From positions 1-54,402 of the forward strand of contig NZ_JAKOAV010000025.1 of assembly GCF_029478095.1 (NCBI RefSeq): 54,402 nucleotides of DNA. The letters run 5' to 3'. A program made the position numbers and the translations under genes. A model generated the notes under the pieces. The model made no database searches. It saw only the letters and a program-made list of their open reading frames with translations, and had not been told where the DNA came from. Below are positions 6,885-16,831 of the stretch, piece after piece. Each line of letters starts with the position of its first letter. Position 1 is the first letter of the stretch. Source of the stretch: Pelotomaculum isophthalicicum JI. GTDB taxonomy: Bacteria; Bacillota; Desulfotomaculia; Desulfotomaculales; Pelotomaculaceae.

Positions 6885-8237
6885 CTATGATAACCCAATC
6901 CTACTATTAACTCGCTTTGTGGCAATATTTGCTTGTTTAATTGTGTCATCCTCATCAATAGTAGTTAGGTTACCTTTTTCATAAACCACCCGCCCATTCA
7001 CCATGGTAAGGGTTACATCACTACTTCTTGCCTGGTAAACTAACTGAGAATAAATATCAACATTATCACTAGGACTGCAATGAATCTTGTTAAGATCAAT
7101 CATAGTTAAATCAGCTTTTTTGCCTACTTCCAATGAACCTATTTCCTTTTCCAGTCCCATGGTTTTGGCTCCTCCCAAAGTTGCTAGTTCAAATGTTTGC
7201 TTTGCGGACATGGCTGTAGGTCCATATAATGGCTTCTGTATCAATGCGGCAATACGCATTTCAGTGAACATGTCAAGATTATTGTTACAAGGGGCACCGT
7301 CAGAGCCCAAAGAAACATGAATATTTTTAGATAACATTTCCGGAATTCTGGCAATGCCAGAGCCAAGCTTTAGGTTGCTGACAGGACAATGAACTACCCT
7401 CACTCCACGTTGGCGCAATATCTCCATTTCTTTATCGTCCAACCAGATACAGTGAGCCATAATTAAATTTTTACCGGTTATTCCCAGATGATCGTAGTAA
7501 ACAATATTTCGCATCTTTCTTTCCTGCTGTATAAGAGTTATTTCTGTTGTATTCTCTGAAGCATGAGTATGGATTTTGACATTATATTTTTGAGCCAAAT
7601 CCCTTACTTGTATTAATAATTCTTCGCTACATGAAATAGCGAAGCGGGGCGCAAACGCATAATGCAAGCGGCCATTATCACTACCATGCCATTTTTCTAA
7701 CAGATCCACACTTTTCTGAAGAGACTCCCCTGTACTTTCAATTAAACTATCCGGTACTATATCGCTACTATCCATCATACATTTGCCGCTTATTGCCCTG
7801 ATTCCAGACGTAATAATTGCTTGAAAATTTGATTCAGTGTAATTCACCGTTCCCATGTCAATAATTGCAGTGGTTCCATTTCGGAACAATTCCCCAATTC
7901 CTAATAATGCTGAATAATATAAAGAATCATGGTCGTGGGCTCCTTCCAAAGGCCATATACGTTTTTTTAACCAGTCTAATAACTCAAGGTCATCAGCCTG
8001 GCCCCTGAATAGAGTTTGACATAGATGAACATGCGATTGTATGAATCCTGGGATTACTATCTGTCCCCTTGATTCAATAACTTTTGATGTATTTAGATCA
8101 AATATTTGCACAATACGCTGGATATCTTTTTCAATGGCTTTAATTGTATCATCTTCAACTAATATATTACCTCGAAAAATATCCCTGTTTGGGTTCATTG
8201 TTACTATCAAAGCATCCTTTATTAGGATAGATGACAT
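6885..8237 (-). CDS. Amidohydrolase, 5'-deoxyadenosine / S-adenosylhomocysteine deaminase type
   Basis: This is a 450-aa cytosolic zinc amidohydrolase of the TrzN/MtaD/DadD group. Metal and catalytic residues are present: HVH (H69, H71), HTHASE (H225, E228), AHC (H262) and GSDGAP (D313). HLCQTLFRGQADDLELLDWL is the substrate-loop sequence usual in adenosine-type deaminases, which convert 5'-deoxyadenosine, SAH or methylthioadenosine to inosine forms. Removal of 5'-deoxyadenosine would suit a genome rich in radical SAM enzymes, several of which are in this window. The exact substrate cannot be fixed from sequence. It lies 27 bp downstream of the alkyltransferase gene and is probably co-transcribed with it. 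Confidence 0.8.
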   Translation of the reverse strand: MSSILIKDALIVTMNPNRDIFRGNILVEDDTIKAIEKDIQRIVQIFDLNTSKVIESRGQIVIPGFIQSHVHLCQTLFRGQADDLELLDWLKKRIWPLEGAHDHDSLYYSALLGIGELFRNGTTAIIDMGTVNYTESNFQAIITSGIRAISGKCMMDSSDIVPDSLIESTGESLQKSVDLLEKWHGSDNGRLHYAFAPRFAISCSEELLIQVRDLAQKYNVKIHTHASENTTEITLIQQERKMRNIVYYDHLGITGKNLIMAHCIWLDDKEMEILRQRGVRVVHCPVSNLKLGSGIARIPEMLSKNIHVSLGSDGAPCNNNLDMFTEMRIAALIQKPLYGPTAMSAKQTFELATLGGAKTMGLEKEIGSLEVGKKADLTMIDLNKIHCSPSDNVDIYSQLVYQARSSDVTLTMVNGRVVYEKGNLTTIDEDDTIKQANIATKRVNSRIGLS

Positions 8238-8264
8238 ATTTTATCCTCGCTTATCGATTGTAAA

Positions 8265-8783
8265 TCAAAATGCAGGTATCATTTCTAACTTTAATAAATC
8301 TTTTTTTAATTCTAGTCCATCGCTAAAACCGCCCAAGGAACCATCAGAGGCGAGAACACGGTGACACGGGATAACTAAGGGTGTGCGGTTTGAACGCATA
8401 ACTCCTCCCACAGCCCGGGCTGCCTTAGGAAAACCAGCTTTTATGGCAACTTGTTTATAAGAACTGACCTTACCATACTTTATTTGCTGTACTACCGATA
8501 GAACGCGTTGTTGAAAAGGGGTATAACCAGCCCAGTCTATCTTAGCTGTAAAACTGACAACTTCACCTCTAAAGTATCTTTCAATATCTTGGATAAGTTT
8601 CTTTTCATCACTTCTTAACTGTTCAAATATATGCATTGTCAAAGATTCAGCCTGCAATCTAACCGCCAATTTCTCCAAAGCTTTTTCATAACTTTTCTGA
8701 GGCAAGACTAATCCCCTTAACCCTTCAATGGACCATCCGGCAGCCAGCCAACCATGTTTGGTATGAATGGTGACAATCTTCAT
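8265..8783 (-). CDS. ogt: Methylated-DNA--[protein]-cysteine S-methyltransferase
   Basis: This is a 172-aa suicide DNA-repair protein that moves alkyl groups from O6-alkylguanine to its own cysteine. The active-site IPCHRV is present (C140, H141), preceded by the DNA-binding helix with KAARAVGGVMRSN, whose Arg finger region is typical. After the PCHRV come GSLGGFSDGLELKKDLLKLE, the family's C-terminal signature. The N-terminal half is the variable Ogt-type domain. The first gene of a two-gene minus-strand unit with the deaminase. Confidence 0.92.
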   Translation of the reverse strand: MKIVTIHTKHGWLAAGWSIEGLRGLVLPQKSYEKALEKLAVRLQAESLTMHIFEQLRSDEKKLIQDIERYFRGEVVSFTAKIDWAGYTPFQQRVLSVVQQIKYGKVSSYKQVAIKAGFPKAARAVGGVMRSNRTPLVIPCHRVLASDGSLGGFSDGLELKKDLLKLEMIPAF

Positions 8784-9397
8784 AAATCTACACTACCTGT
8801 CCGATAAATGTCATTAGATCTCAATGCTCATATTAGATTAAAAAGAAATGCATGACATTATATTTAAGAATTCTTTTTTATTATAGTAATATTCTCCGTA
8901 GAGCGTGATTAACCTCCTGGAGATATACTTGATATGGAAATATAAACCACTTAAAAATATGCGCTGTGGCAATTTATTAATATCTTTAATTTTACATATT
9001 ATGTTATTAGGCATTCTGCCTAATAAGGTCAGAAAATATTTATTATCCACAGAAATATTAACAATACATAAGGATTCTGTTGATAAATAGTTCATTTATC
9101 CTAGAGATAGGTCATTTGTCCTGGCCGCAATCAGGACCGTGAAAGATAGAATATGGCTTTCGCCATAATTTGTTTCAAATGCTTTTGTGCATAGTGATTA
9201 ATAAAATGGGGACAATTTATACCATGGAGATCAGAGATAACATCAAAATTTATTTGGGGTATGGAAATTTTGTACGTATAGATTAAGACAACCGCAGAAT
9301 TATGCTCCCGATAAATACTATAACGGCGATGGCCAAATAAAGGAAAACGATAATCATATTAAAGAGAAATCAATACAAAAGGACAATAAAAGTAATA
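8784..9397. other. AT-rich gap without a supported gene
   Basis: Between the alkyltransferase start and the groEL terminator I see no convincing coding sequence. An 85-codon minus-strand frame at 8838-9095 has no good ribosome binding site, is rich in Ile, Asn and Tyr as expected of random AT-rich DNA, and matches no family I know. Short purine-rich remnants around 9210-9390 may be a decayed gene. The alkyltransferase promoter is probably in 8784-8850. Confidence 0.5.
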
Positions 9398-9448
9398 AAA
9401 ACTGAAGCTCCTCAAAAGTTCTGATAACCAATGAGAAACTTCAGTTTT
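9398..9448 (-). terminator. Terminator of groESL
   Basis: AAAACTGAAG (9398-9407) is the perfect inverse of CTTCAGTTTT (9439-9448), with a further CTCA/TGAG pairing inside. On the minus strand the stem ends in TTTTTATT. It lies 60 bp past the groEL stop. Confidence 0.75.
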
Positions 9449-9506
9449 GATATTTTTTTATATAGGTTTTACAGGCTCTTATAATCAGGGCTTATCGGCA
9501 ATTCTA

Positions 9507-11180
<1,674 letters not shown>

Positions 11181-11468
11181 CTATTTCTCGATTACGCCGA
11201 GAATATCGGCTTCACGCATAATCAAGTATTCCACATCATCAATTTTAACTTCGTTTCCGGCGTATTTGGAGAAAAGGATTTTATCTCCCGGTTTTAAATC
11301 AATAGGCACACGCTGGCCGGTTTCCAACAATCTGCCGTTGCCAACTGCCACAACTTCGCCCTCCTGTGGCTTTTCTTTGGCGGTATCAGGTAAAACAATA
11401 CCACTTTTGGTTTTTTCTTCACTCGGCATCGGTTTTACAACGATCCGGTCGCCTAAAGGTCTAATCAC
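11181..11468 (-). CDS. groES: Co-chaperonin GroES (Hsp10)
   Basis: This is a 95-aa protein that caps the GroEL chamber as a heptamer. It has [12 protein letters not shown] at the N-terminus, the mobile loop [17 protein letters not shown], and [17 protein letters not shown]. The start is GTG, with GGAGGGG 5 nt upstream; an ATG two bases before is out of frame and runs straight into TGA. First gene of the groESL operon. Confidence 0.97.
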   Translation of the reverse strand: MIRPLGDRIVVKPMPSEEKTKSGIVLPDTAKEKPQEGEVVAVGNGRLLETGQRVPIDLKPGDKILFSKYAGNEVKIDDVEYLIMREADILGVIEK

Positions 11469-11502
11469 ATAAACCCCTCCTTACTGGTTAGTCTGTTTAT
11501 TG

Positions 11503-11529
11503 TTAGCACTCATTGTTAACGAGTGCTAA
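11503..11529 (-). promoter_or_regulatory. CIRCE operator (HrcA binding site)
   Basis: TTAGCACTC-N9-GAGTGCTAA is an exact CIRCE inverted repeat, 35 bp upstream of groES. HrcA binds it to repress class I heat-shock genes. AT-rich sequence upstream (11530-11570, minus strand) probably holds the sigma-A promoter, but no single -35/-10 pair is decisive. Confidence 0.97.
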
Positions 11530-11747
11530 TATCAACGTAAATATAATATAAAATAAGAAAATCAAAAGCAAATAACACCATCGCATAATTTCATTCAAAA
11601 TATATAAAATAAAGAAATTAGCAGGATCTGCCTTTAATTATCTCCCTCTAATTTAATTTTACCTTGGTTCCTGGTCTTTCTTCAGGCCACCTAGAAATAT
11701 TTTCCCACTTTATAATGTTTTTATACATGTTTATCAATAAATTCCTA

Positions 11748-12251
11748 TTAATTTTGCTCACTATTATTTTCGCCACAATCACTGGCCCTGCCGGATAAAA
11801 TTTCAAGTCCATGCGGCAAAACGGGCATGATTACCCCCAGGCACTCCCGGACAGCTTTAACGCTGCCAGGAAGGTTGATAATCAAGGTGCTCCGGCGCAC
11901 TCCCGCTACAGCCCTGGTAAGCATAGCCCTGTTGGTCTTTTTTAAGCTTTCCATTCTCATGGCTTCGGCCAGTCCAGGCACTTCACGCTCTATAACCGCC
12001 AAGGTAGCTTCCGGCGTGCTGTCACGAGGGCTCAAACCTGTCCCGCCAGTGGTTAAAATTAAATCTACTTTTTCCATATCAGACAAGCTAATCATCAATT
12101 CTTGAAGTATCTCAGGCTCATCAGGAACCACGTGGGAACTTACAACCTCGCCCAGGCCTCCAATCATTTCGCAAATTGCCGGGCCGCTCTCATCCTTGCG
12201 TTCTCCGCGCGAGCCTTTGTCGCTTACGGTAATGACAGCTATTTTATACAG
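11748..12251 (-). CDS. mog: Molybdopterin adenylyltransferase family protein (MogA/MoaB), probable CTG start
   Basis: This is a 167-aa protein when started at CTG 12251. It adenylylates molybdopterin before metal insertion. The in-frame ATG at 12167 would remove the first strand and KIAVITVSDKGSRGERKDES, the conserved opening of this family. A stop lies just upstream, and the only sensible start after GAGGTGA is CTG, 6-7 nt away (CTG TAT AAA ATA). Other motifs are LILTTGGTGLSPRDSTPEAT and LIINLPGSVKAVRECL. It is the last gene of the W/Mo cofactor operon. MogA and MoaB cannot be separated by sequence alone. Confidence 0.85.
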   Translation of the reverse strand: MYKIAVITVSDKGSRGERKDESGPAICEMIGGLGEVVSSHVVPDEPEILQELMISLSDMEKVDLILTTGGTGLSPRDSTPEATLAVIEREVPGLAEAMRMESLKKTNRAMLTRAVAGVRRSTLIINLPGSVKAVRECLGVIMPVLPHGLEILSGRASDCGENNSEQN

Positions 12252-12376
12252 GTTCTTTCACCTCTTATGCAATTCAGTTTACATTACTCTTCGGTATTCA
12301 GGGTTTAGTAGCCGGAATTCATCATACTGCGAGACGATAAAACATGTTATCATTTTTACACCGGACTCCTGAACAG

Positions 12377-12871
12377 TTACTGGTTTTCTTTAATAGGCTC
12401 CCGCTCAAAAACACCGCTTTTACCACCGCTTTTATGAATCAACCTGATTGCGCCAATTGTCATCGCACGGTCAACCGCTTTGCACATATCGTAGATTGTT
12501 AAAGCGGCGACTGATACAGCTGTAAGCGCTTCCATCTCCACGCCGGTTTGACCGGTGATTCGCACACTGGCTTCTATTTCTATCTTATTATTATCCTGGT
12601 CGGGACGGAATTGGACGTCAATTCCAGTAAGATTCAACGGGTGACATAGAGGAATCAGGCTTGATGTCTGCTTGGCAGCCATAATTCCTGCTACTCTGGC
12701 AACGCCAAAAACCTCTCCCTTGGTCACTTTACCAGAGATGATCATGTCTAGCGTCTCTGGACGCATGACTATCTCACCACGGGCCACTGCCAGCCTGCGA
12801 GTAATTTCCTTGCCGCCGACTTCAACCATCCTTGCTTGTCCTTGATCATCTAAGTGAGTAAAATTATTCAA
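12377..12871 (-). CDS. moaC: Cyclic pyranopterin monophosphate synthase
   Basis: This is a 164-aa protein that, with MoaA, converts GTP to cyclic pyranopterin monophosphate, the first step of molybdenum/tungsten cofactor synthesis. Conserved segments are [49 protein letters not shown] and [12 protein letters not shown]. The start is TTG with GGGGGC 6 nt upstream. It sits between the MoeA-PBP fusion and mog in the cofactor operon. Confidence 0.97.
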   Translation of the reverse strand: MNNFTHLDDQGQARMVEVGGKEITRRLAVARGEIVMRPETLDMIISGKVTKGEVFGVARVAGIMAAKQTSSLIPLCHPLNLTGIDVQFRPDQDNNKIEIEASVRITGQTGVEMEALTAVSVAALTIYDMCKAVDRAMTIGAIRLIHKSGGKSGVFEREPIKENQ

Positions 12872-12901
12872 TAAAACGCCCCCATCAGATATACATACCT
12901 G

Positions 12902-14854
12902 TCATACTAACAGCAAATTTTCTCTTGCTTTATTGCTGTGCCACATCACTTTGCCACAATCACGCAGGTCATATCCTCCCAATTTTACAACTTCCTCTTT
13001 AAATTCAGTCAGAGAAATCACTTCCAGTAGCCTCTGTATATATGGTGTTTCCATGAATTCAACGGGTATACATAAATCATAGCGTTCTTCGGCAATGCCA
13101 ATGAACTCCAGTCCAAGGGCTTGTGCCGCGGCGCGTATACCCAACCCCGCATCAGCCGCTCCTGCTTTCACAGCCGCTGCCACGGCCATATGAGTGTATT
13201 CCTCATGCTCGTACCCATGTATGTTATCATCGTTAATTCCAAGTTCTGACAAGTGGTAGTCAAGTAAGATCCTGGTGCCGGATCCACGCTGGCGGTTGAC
13301 GAAGCTAATCCCATTGCCGGCCAGGTCCTCCAGCGTCCGGATATTTTTCGGATTCCCTGCGGCTAATATCAGCCCTTGCTCGCGGTATACCAGGTTCACC
13401 AGCACAACGTCACGGCCGGGCAGCAACTTTTTCACATATGTAGTATTATAATCCCCTGTCTCCTCGTCCAGTAAATGTATCCCGGCACAGTGCGATTCAC
13501 CACGTTTTATTGCTGATAATCCTCCCAGGCTGCCGACGTGGGCGGAAGACAGTGATGAAGACGGGTACTTTAAACGGAGGAAATTTGCCAGAACATCCAG
13601 TGTGATATCATGACTGCCGATAATCACAGTAGTATCCTTTATTTCTTCAAGAGGCCTGAACAGCTCCACTAATGCGATATCTCCACCGTTATATCCCTCC
13701 GACAACCGCGGCACCCGGATCATCCCGTCCGCCCTGACCAGGGACATCAGGATGCCGGCGCCACGGGATACGGGTGTGGCGATGATCTTATCACTCACCT
13801 GCCCCAGCTTAACCCTTACAAATTCTTCAACACCCATCGGTGAAACCAATTTCCTTGATACGGTGGCCTCGACCTTTTTTATGTCAGGTGGATGCAAACC
13901 AAGTTTCCGGTAGACAAGCGGTTTAACAAATAGTTCCATAACCAAATAAGCGGAAACAGGGTAGCCTGGCACTCCGATCACCGGCTTGCCTTTTATTTCA
14001 CCCAGAATTACCGGCTTACCCGGCTTTGTGGCTATGCCGTGCACCAGCACTTTGCCCAGCGACTGGATTACATCGGCGGTATAGTCTTCACTGCCCGCGG
14101 AAGATCCTGCATTTACTATAACGATATCGGCTTCATCAACCGCAGATGATATTACTGTTTTCAGACTATCAAAATCGTCAGCCGTTATATCCCTGCGTAA
14201 CGCGACAGCGCCCCACTGTTTTGCCATTGCGCCAAATATCCGTGAATTAAACTCGACAATGTCCCCCGGAAGCAACTCAGAACCGGGCTGCACCAGTTCA
14301 GTGCCGGTGGGCAAGAGGGCAACTCTTGGGCATGGGTGAACATATATATCATTCACTCCACCGGCCAAAAAGGCGCCGATGTCGACAGGCCGCACCTGGT
14401 GGTTGGCAGGTACAATCATTTCTGTGGCGATAATGTCCTCCCCTACCGCGCGGACATGCTGCCAGGGCGTCGCGGGATGGATAATCTCAATCAAGTCTGG
14501 TTGAACGTAATGAATATCTTCTATCATTATCACAGCGTCAAACCCGGCAGGCACCGGATCTCCCGTGTCAACCAAAACAGTTTCTTCGCCTACTTTCAAC
14601 TGTACGGGCGTGCTTTCCGACGCTCCATATGTACTCGTAGAATGCACAACAAAACCGTCCATAGCCGAAGCGTGATAATGCGGGGAAGAGTTCCTGGCAT
14701 ACACGGGTAATGCCGTCACCCTGTTTAATGCCTCTTCTGCCGGTATCAACTCCGGCGGCCCTGGATTCAACGTTCCAATTTCTTGTAGATGCGCGAAATA
14801 ACGCTCTATAGCCCTCTCCAAAGGCAGGTCATCAAGATAAACCTTCCGCTTCAG
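12902..14854 (-). CDS. MoeA-PBP fusion, molybdopterin biosynthesis protein, probable CTG start
   Basis: This is a 650-aa fusion. Residues 1-410 are a MoeA domain (metal insertion) with YHASAMDGFVV, VNAGSSAGSEDYT, IATKPGKPVILG and VIGVPGYPVSA. Residues 420-640 are a periplasmic-binding-protein-like domain of the PF12727 type (HVGSLGGLSAIKRGE, GSGTRILLDYHLS, AAVKAGAADAGLG), thought to bind an oxyanion. The previously obvious TTG (14821) would cut off KRKVYLDDLPLERAIE, the conserved N-terminus of this subfamily. CTG at 14854 lies 8 nt after AAGGAG. It is the second moeA of the operon, so the pair may divide W and Mo insertion. Confidence 0.88.
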   Translation of the reverse strand: MKRKVYLDDLPLERAIERYFAHLQEIGTLNPGPPELIPAEEALNRVTALPVYARNSSPHYHASAMDGFVVHSTSTYGASESTPVQLKVGEETVLVDTGDPVPAGFDAVIMIEDIHYVQPDLIEIIHPATPWQHVRAVGEDIIATEMIVPANHQVRPVDIGAFLAGGVNDIYVHPCPRVALLPTGTELVQPGSELLPGDIVEFNSRIFGAMAKQWGAVALRRDITADDFDSLKTVISSAVDEADIVIVNAGSSAGSEDYTADVIQSLGKVLVHGIATKPGKPVILGEIKGKPVIGVPGYPVSAYLVMELFVKPLVYRKLGLHPPDIKKVEATVSRKLVSPMGVEEFVRVKLGQVSDKIIATPVSRGAGILMSLVRADGMIRVPRLSEGYNGGDIALVELFRPLEEIKDTTVIIGSHDITLDVLANFLRLKYPSSSLSSAHVGSLGGLSAIKRGESHCAGIHLLDEETGDYNTTYVKKLLPGRDVVLVNLVYREQGLILAAGNPKNIRTLEDLAGNGISFVNRQRGSGTRILLDYHLSELGINDDNIHGYEHEEYTHMAVAAAVKAGAADAGLGIRAAAQALGLEFIGIAEERYDLCIPVEFMETPYIQRLLEVISLTEFKEEVVKLGGYDLRDCGKVMWHSNKARENLLLV

Positions 14855-14900
14855 ATGATCAACTCCTTTACATAGTAAGGAATGAAATAATAATCCAACT

Positions 14901-16142
14901 TTAAAAGGGCTTTACTCTAACAATCTCCCCCGCTTCCACACCTTCTTTTCCGGCAGGAATATATGCCAGTCCGTCTGCTTTAACCATAGTGGCAATCAGC
15001 CCGGACTTACCAAGCACAGGGTCGGCGCAAAGCCTGCCTTCCCGTAAAAAAAGCCTTACGCGAATAAAATCCTCACGTCCAGCCGCGGAATGGAGATTGC
15101 GGACAATCTCCGCTTGTAACGGGTAATCCATATATATATCTTTTTCCAAGACTGAATACTCACCGGAACGAATCAGCGGCGCAACCAGGAGGTCAAAGAC
15201 CACCATGGCTGAAGCGGGGTGGCCGGGCAGTCCAAATACAGGCTTGTCGCCTACCATGGCTCCTATAGTAGGTTTCCCCGGCTTGATGGAAATACCATGA
15301 AAGAGCACACCCGGCTCACCCATCGAATCAATTACTTCCGAAGCAACGTCACGCGCGCCAACAGAGCTTCCCCCGGAAAGCAGCACCATGTCGTTATCGG
15401 CGATTACTTTTTCCAGGACATTTCTTAATTCTTCATGATTGTCCCTCACAATACCATGGTATTGTGGTACCCCGCCGCACGCGGCTACTGCTCCAAACAA
15501 AGTGTACGAGTTGATGTCACGGACTTGTCCAGGGGCTGGAGATTCAAACGGTGCAACCAGTTCATCACCGGTGGAAATAATTCCGACTCTGATGGGAAGG
15601 ATAATGTCAACCTCCGTAACACCGATAGATGACAACATGCCCAGATCTTGAGGCCTGATCCGATGATAGGCCGGCAAGGCAATCTCACCGGCGGCAATGT
15701 CCTCGCCTTTGCGGACGACGTTTTCCCCCGGTGCTACCGCCTTTGTGATTAAAATCGATTTTTTGTCCAGTTCTTCGGTAAACTCTACCATTACAACAGC
15801 GTCAGCACCGGAAGGCAACATACCGCCCGTTGAAATGCGCCATGCCCGCCCGGCGCCAACTTTACCTTGCGGCATATGCCCCATCAGCACTTCGCCGCTG
15901 ATATCCGCGTATGCCGGTAAACTCTCCGAAGCTCCATATGTATCCTTAGCCCGCACAGCAAATCCATCCATGGTAGAACGGTCAAAGCCGGGAACATCCT
16001 CGGCCGCCCGGACATCTACCGCAAGTAGACGGCCGAGACTCTCCAGCAAAGGGACTTTCGTTACGGTTTTTTTAGTCGGCAGGTATCGTGTTAATACAGC
16101 TCTTGCTTCTTCCACAGTCAAAGCTTTAAATAATTCTGCCAC
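14901..16142 (-). CDS. moeA: Molybdopterin molybdenumtransferase
   Basis: This is a 413-aa full-length MoeA that inserts molybdate or tungstate into adenylylated molybdopterin. Motifs in order are DVPGFDRSTMDGFAVRAKD, ISTGGMLPSGADAVVMVE, ISTGDELV, LLSGGSSVGARD, SIKPGKPTIGA and VFGLPGHPASAMV. The GTG start has GAGGTGA 4 nt upstream. It has no PBP extension, in contrast to the paralogue directly downstream. Confidence 0.95.
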   Translation of the reverse strand: MAELFKALTVEEARAVLTRYLPTKKTVTKVPLLESLGRLLAVDVRAAEDVPGFDRSTMDGFAVRAKDTYGASESLPAYADISGEVLMGHMPQGKVGAGRAWRISTGGMLPSGADAVVMVEFTEELDKKSILITKAVAPGENVVRKGEDIAAGEIALPAYHRIRPQDLGMLSSIGVTEVDIILPIRVGIISTGDELVAPFESPAPGQVRDINSYTLFGAVAACGGVPQYHGIVRDNHEELRNVLEKVIADNDMVLLSGGSSVGARDVASEVIDSMGEPGVLFHGISIKPGKPTIGAMVGDKPVFGLPGHPASAMVVFDLLVAPLIRSGEYSVLEKDIYMDYPLQAEIVRNLHSAAGREDFIRVRLFLREGRLCADPVLGKSGLIATMVKADGLAYIPAGKEGVEAGEIVRVKPF

Positions 16143-16174
16143 GTACTCACCTCGTTAAAAGGGTTGCTTCTTTC

Positions 16175-16351
16175 TTAAAAACATCCCAGTTCACATGCTT
16201 TGATTTTTATTTTTAATTTATTGGCAGCCTCTCCAATAAGCCTGGGTGGTACTTTTAACTCCTCCGCCAATCTCCTGGCTTCAGTGCAGCTTATTCGTTT
16301 ATCTTTCGAAGTTTTTTCAACCGCTTCTAAAATCTCTGAACTAACTTCCAC
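16175..16351 (-). CDS. 58-aa helix-rich protein of the cofactor operon, function unknown
   Basis: This short gene starts at GTG 16351, 3 bp after the stop of the MOSC gene, with AAGGATG upstream, and ends 32 bp before moeA. The protein (EVSSEILEAVEKTSKDKRI, then TEARRLAEELKVPPRLIG and KLKIKIKACELGCF) looks like a small winged-helix or helix-turn-helix: the TEARRLAEEL-VPPRLIGEAAN part has the rhythm of a DNA-binding motif, and the C-terminus has two cysteines. Tight coupling to its neighbours and even codon use argue it is real. It may sense or carry something for the pathway; that is inference. Confidence 0.7.
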   Translation of the reverse strand: MEVSSEILEAVEKTSKDKRISCTEARRLAEELKVPPRLIGEAANKLKIKIKACELGCF

Positions 16352-16354
16352 TGC

Positions 16355-16798
16355 TTACACATCCTTTTTTATAATATTAATTTGGTCACCCACTTTAATT
16401 GTGCCGCCGCCAAGGACGCGGATAAAAATACCTTCCCTGGGCATAACACAATCTCCGGCCTGATAATAGATTGCGCAATGGTTATGGCATTCCTTGCCGA
16501 TCTGGGTTACCTCACCTATTGCCGAATCGCCTATTCTCAGACGGGTACCCAATGGGAGATTAACAAGATCAATACCTTCAGTGGTGAGATTCTCGGCAAA
16601 GTCACCAGGCCCCACTTCCAGCCCCAGCGCCCGCATTTTATTGATGCTTTCGATGGCCAGCAGGCTGACCTGGCGATGCCAGTCACCGGCATGCGCGTCA
16701 CCGTTTAAACCGTGTTCTTCGATTAAAAGCCCCTGGCCGATATTTTTCTTGCGCATACCTTTGTCGGGACTGGCGCATACTGCTTTTATTATTCCCAT
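16355..16798 (-). CDS. MOSC-domain protein
   Basis: This is a 147-aa protein covering a single MOSC domain (the C-terminal domain of Moco sulfurase), used for sulfur or cofactor handling. Recognisable parts are VCASPDKGMRKKNI, EHGLNGDAHAGDWHRQVSLLA, GDFAENLTTEGIDL, and IGKECHNHCAIY with the conserved cysteine. Stand-alone MOSC proteins are often found in Mo/W operons of anaerobes and may help give the sulfido or bis-MGD form of the cofactor. It lies between moaA and the 58-aa gene. Confidence 0.92.
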   Translation of the reverse strand: MGIIKAVCASPDKGMRKKNIGQGLLIEEHGLNGDAHAGDWHRQVSLLAIESINKMRALGLEVGPGDFAENLTTEGIDLVNLPLGTRLRIGDSAIGEVTQIGKECHNHCAIYYQAGDCVMPREGIFIRVLGGGTIKVGDQINIIKKDV

Positions 16799-16831
16799 AA
16801 TGTCACTAAATCCTCCTATGTGTATTGATGA

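Noticed and set aside
8838-9095. 85-aa minus-strand protein
   Set aside because: No Shine-Dalgarno sequence, composition expected from random AT-rich DNA; an opposite-strand frame covers the same bases.
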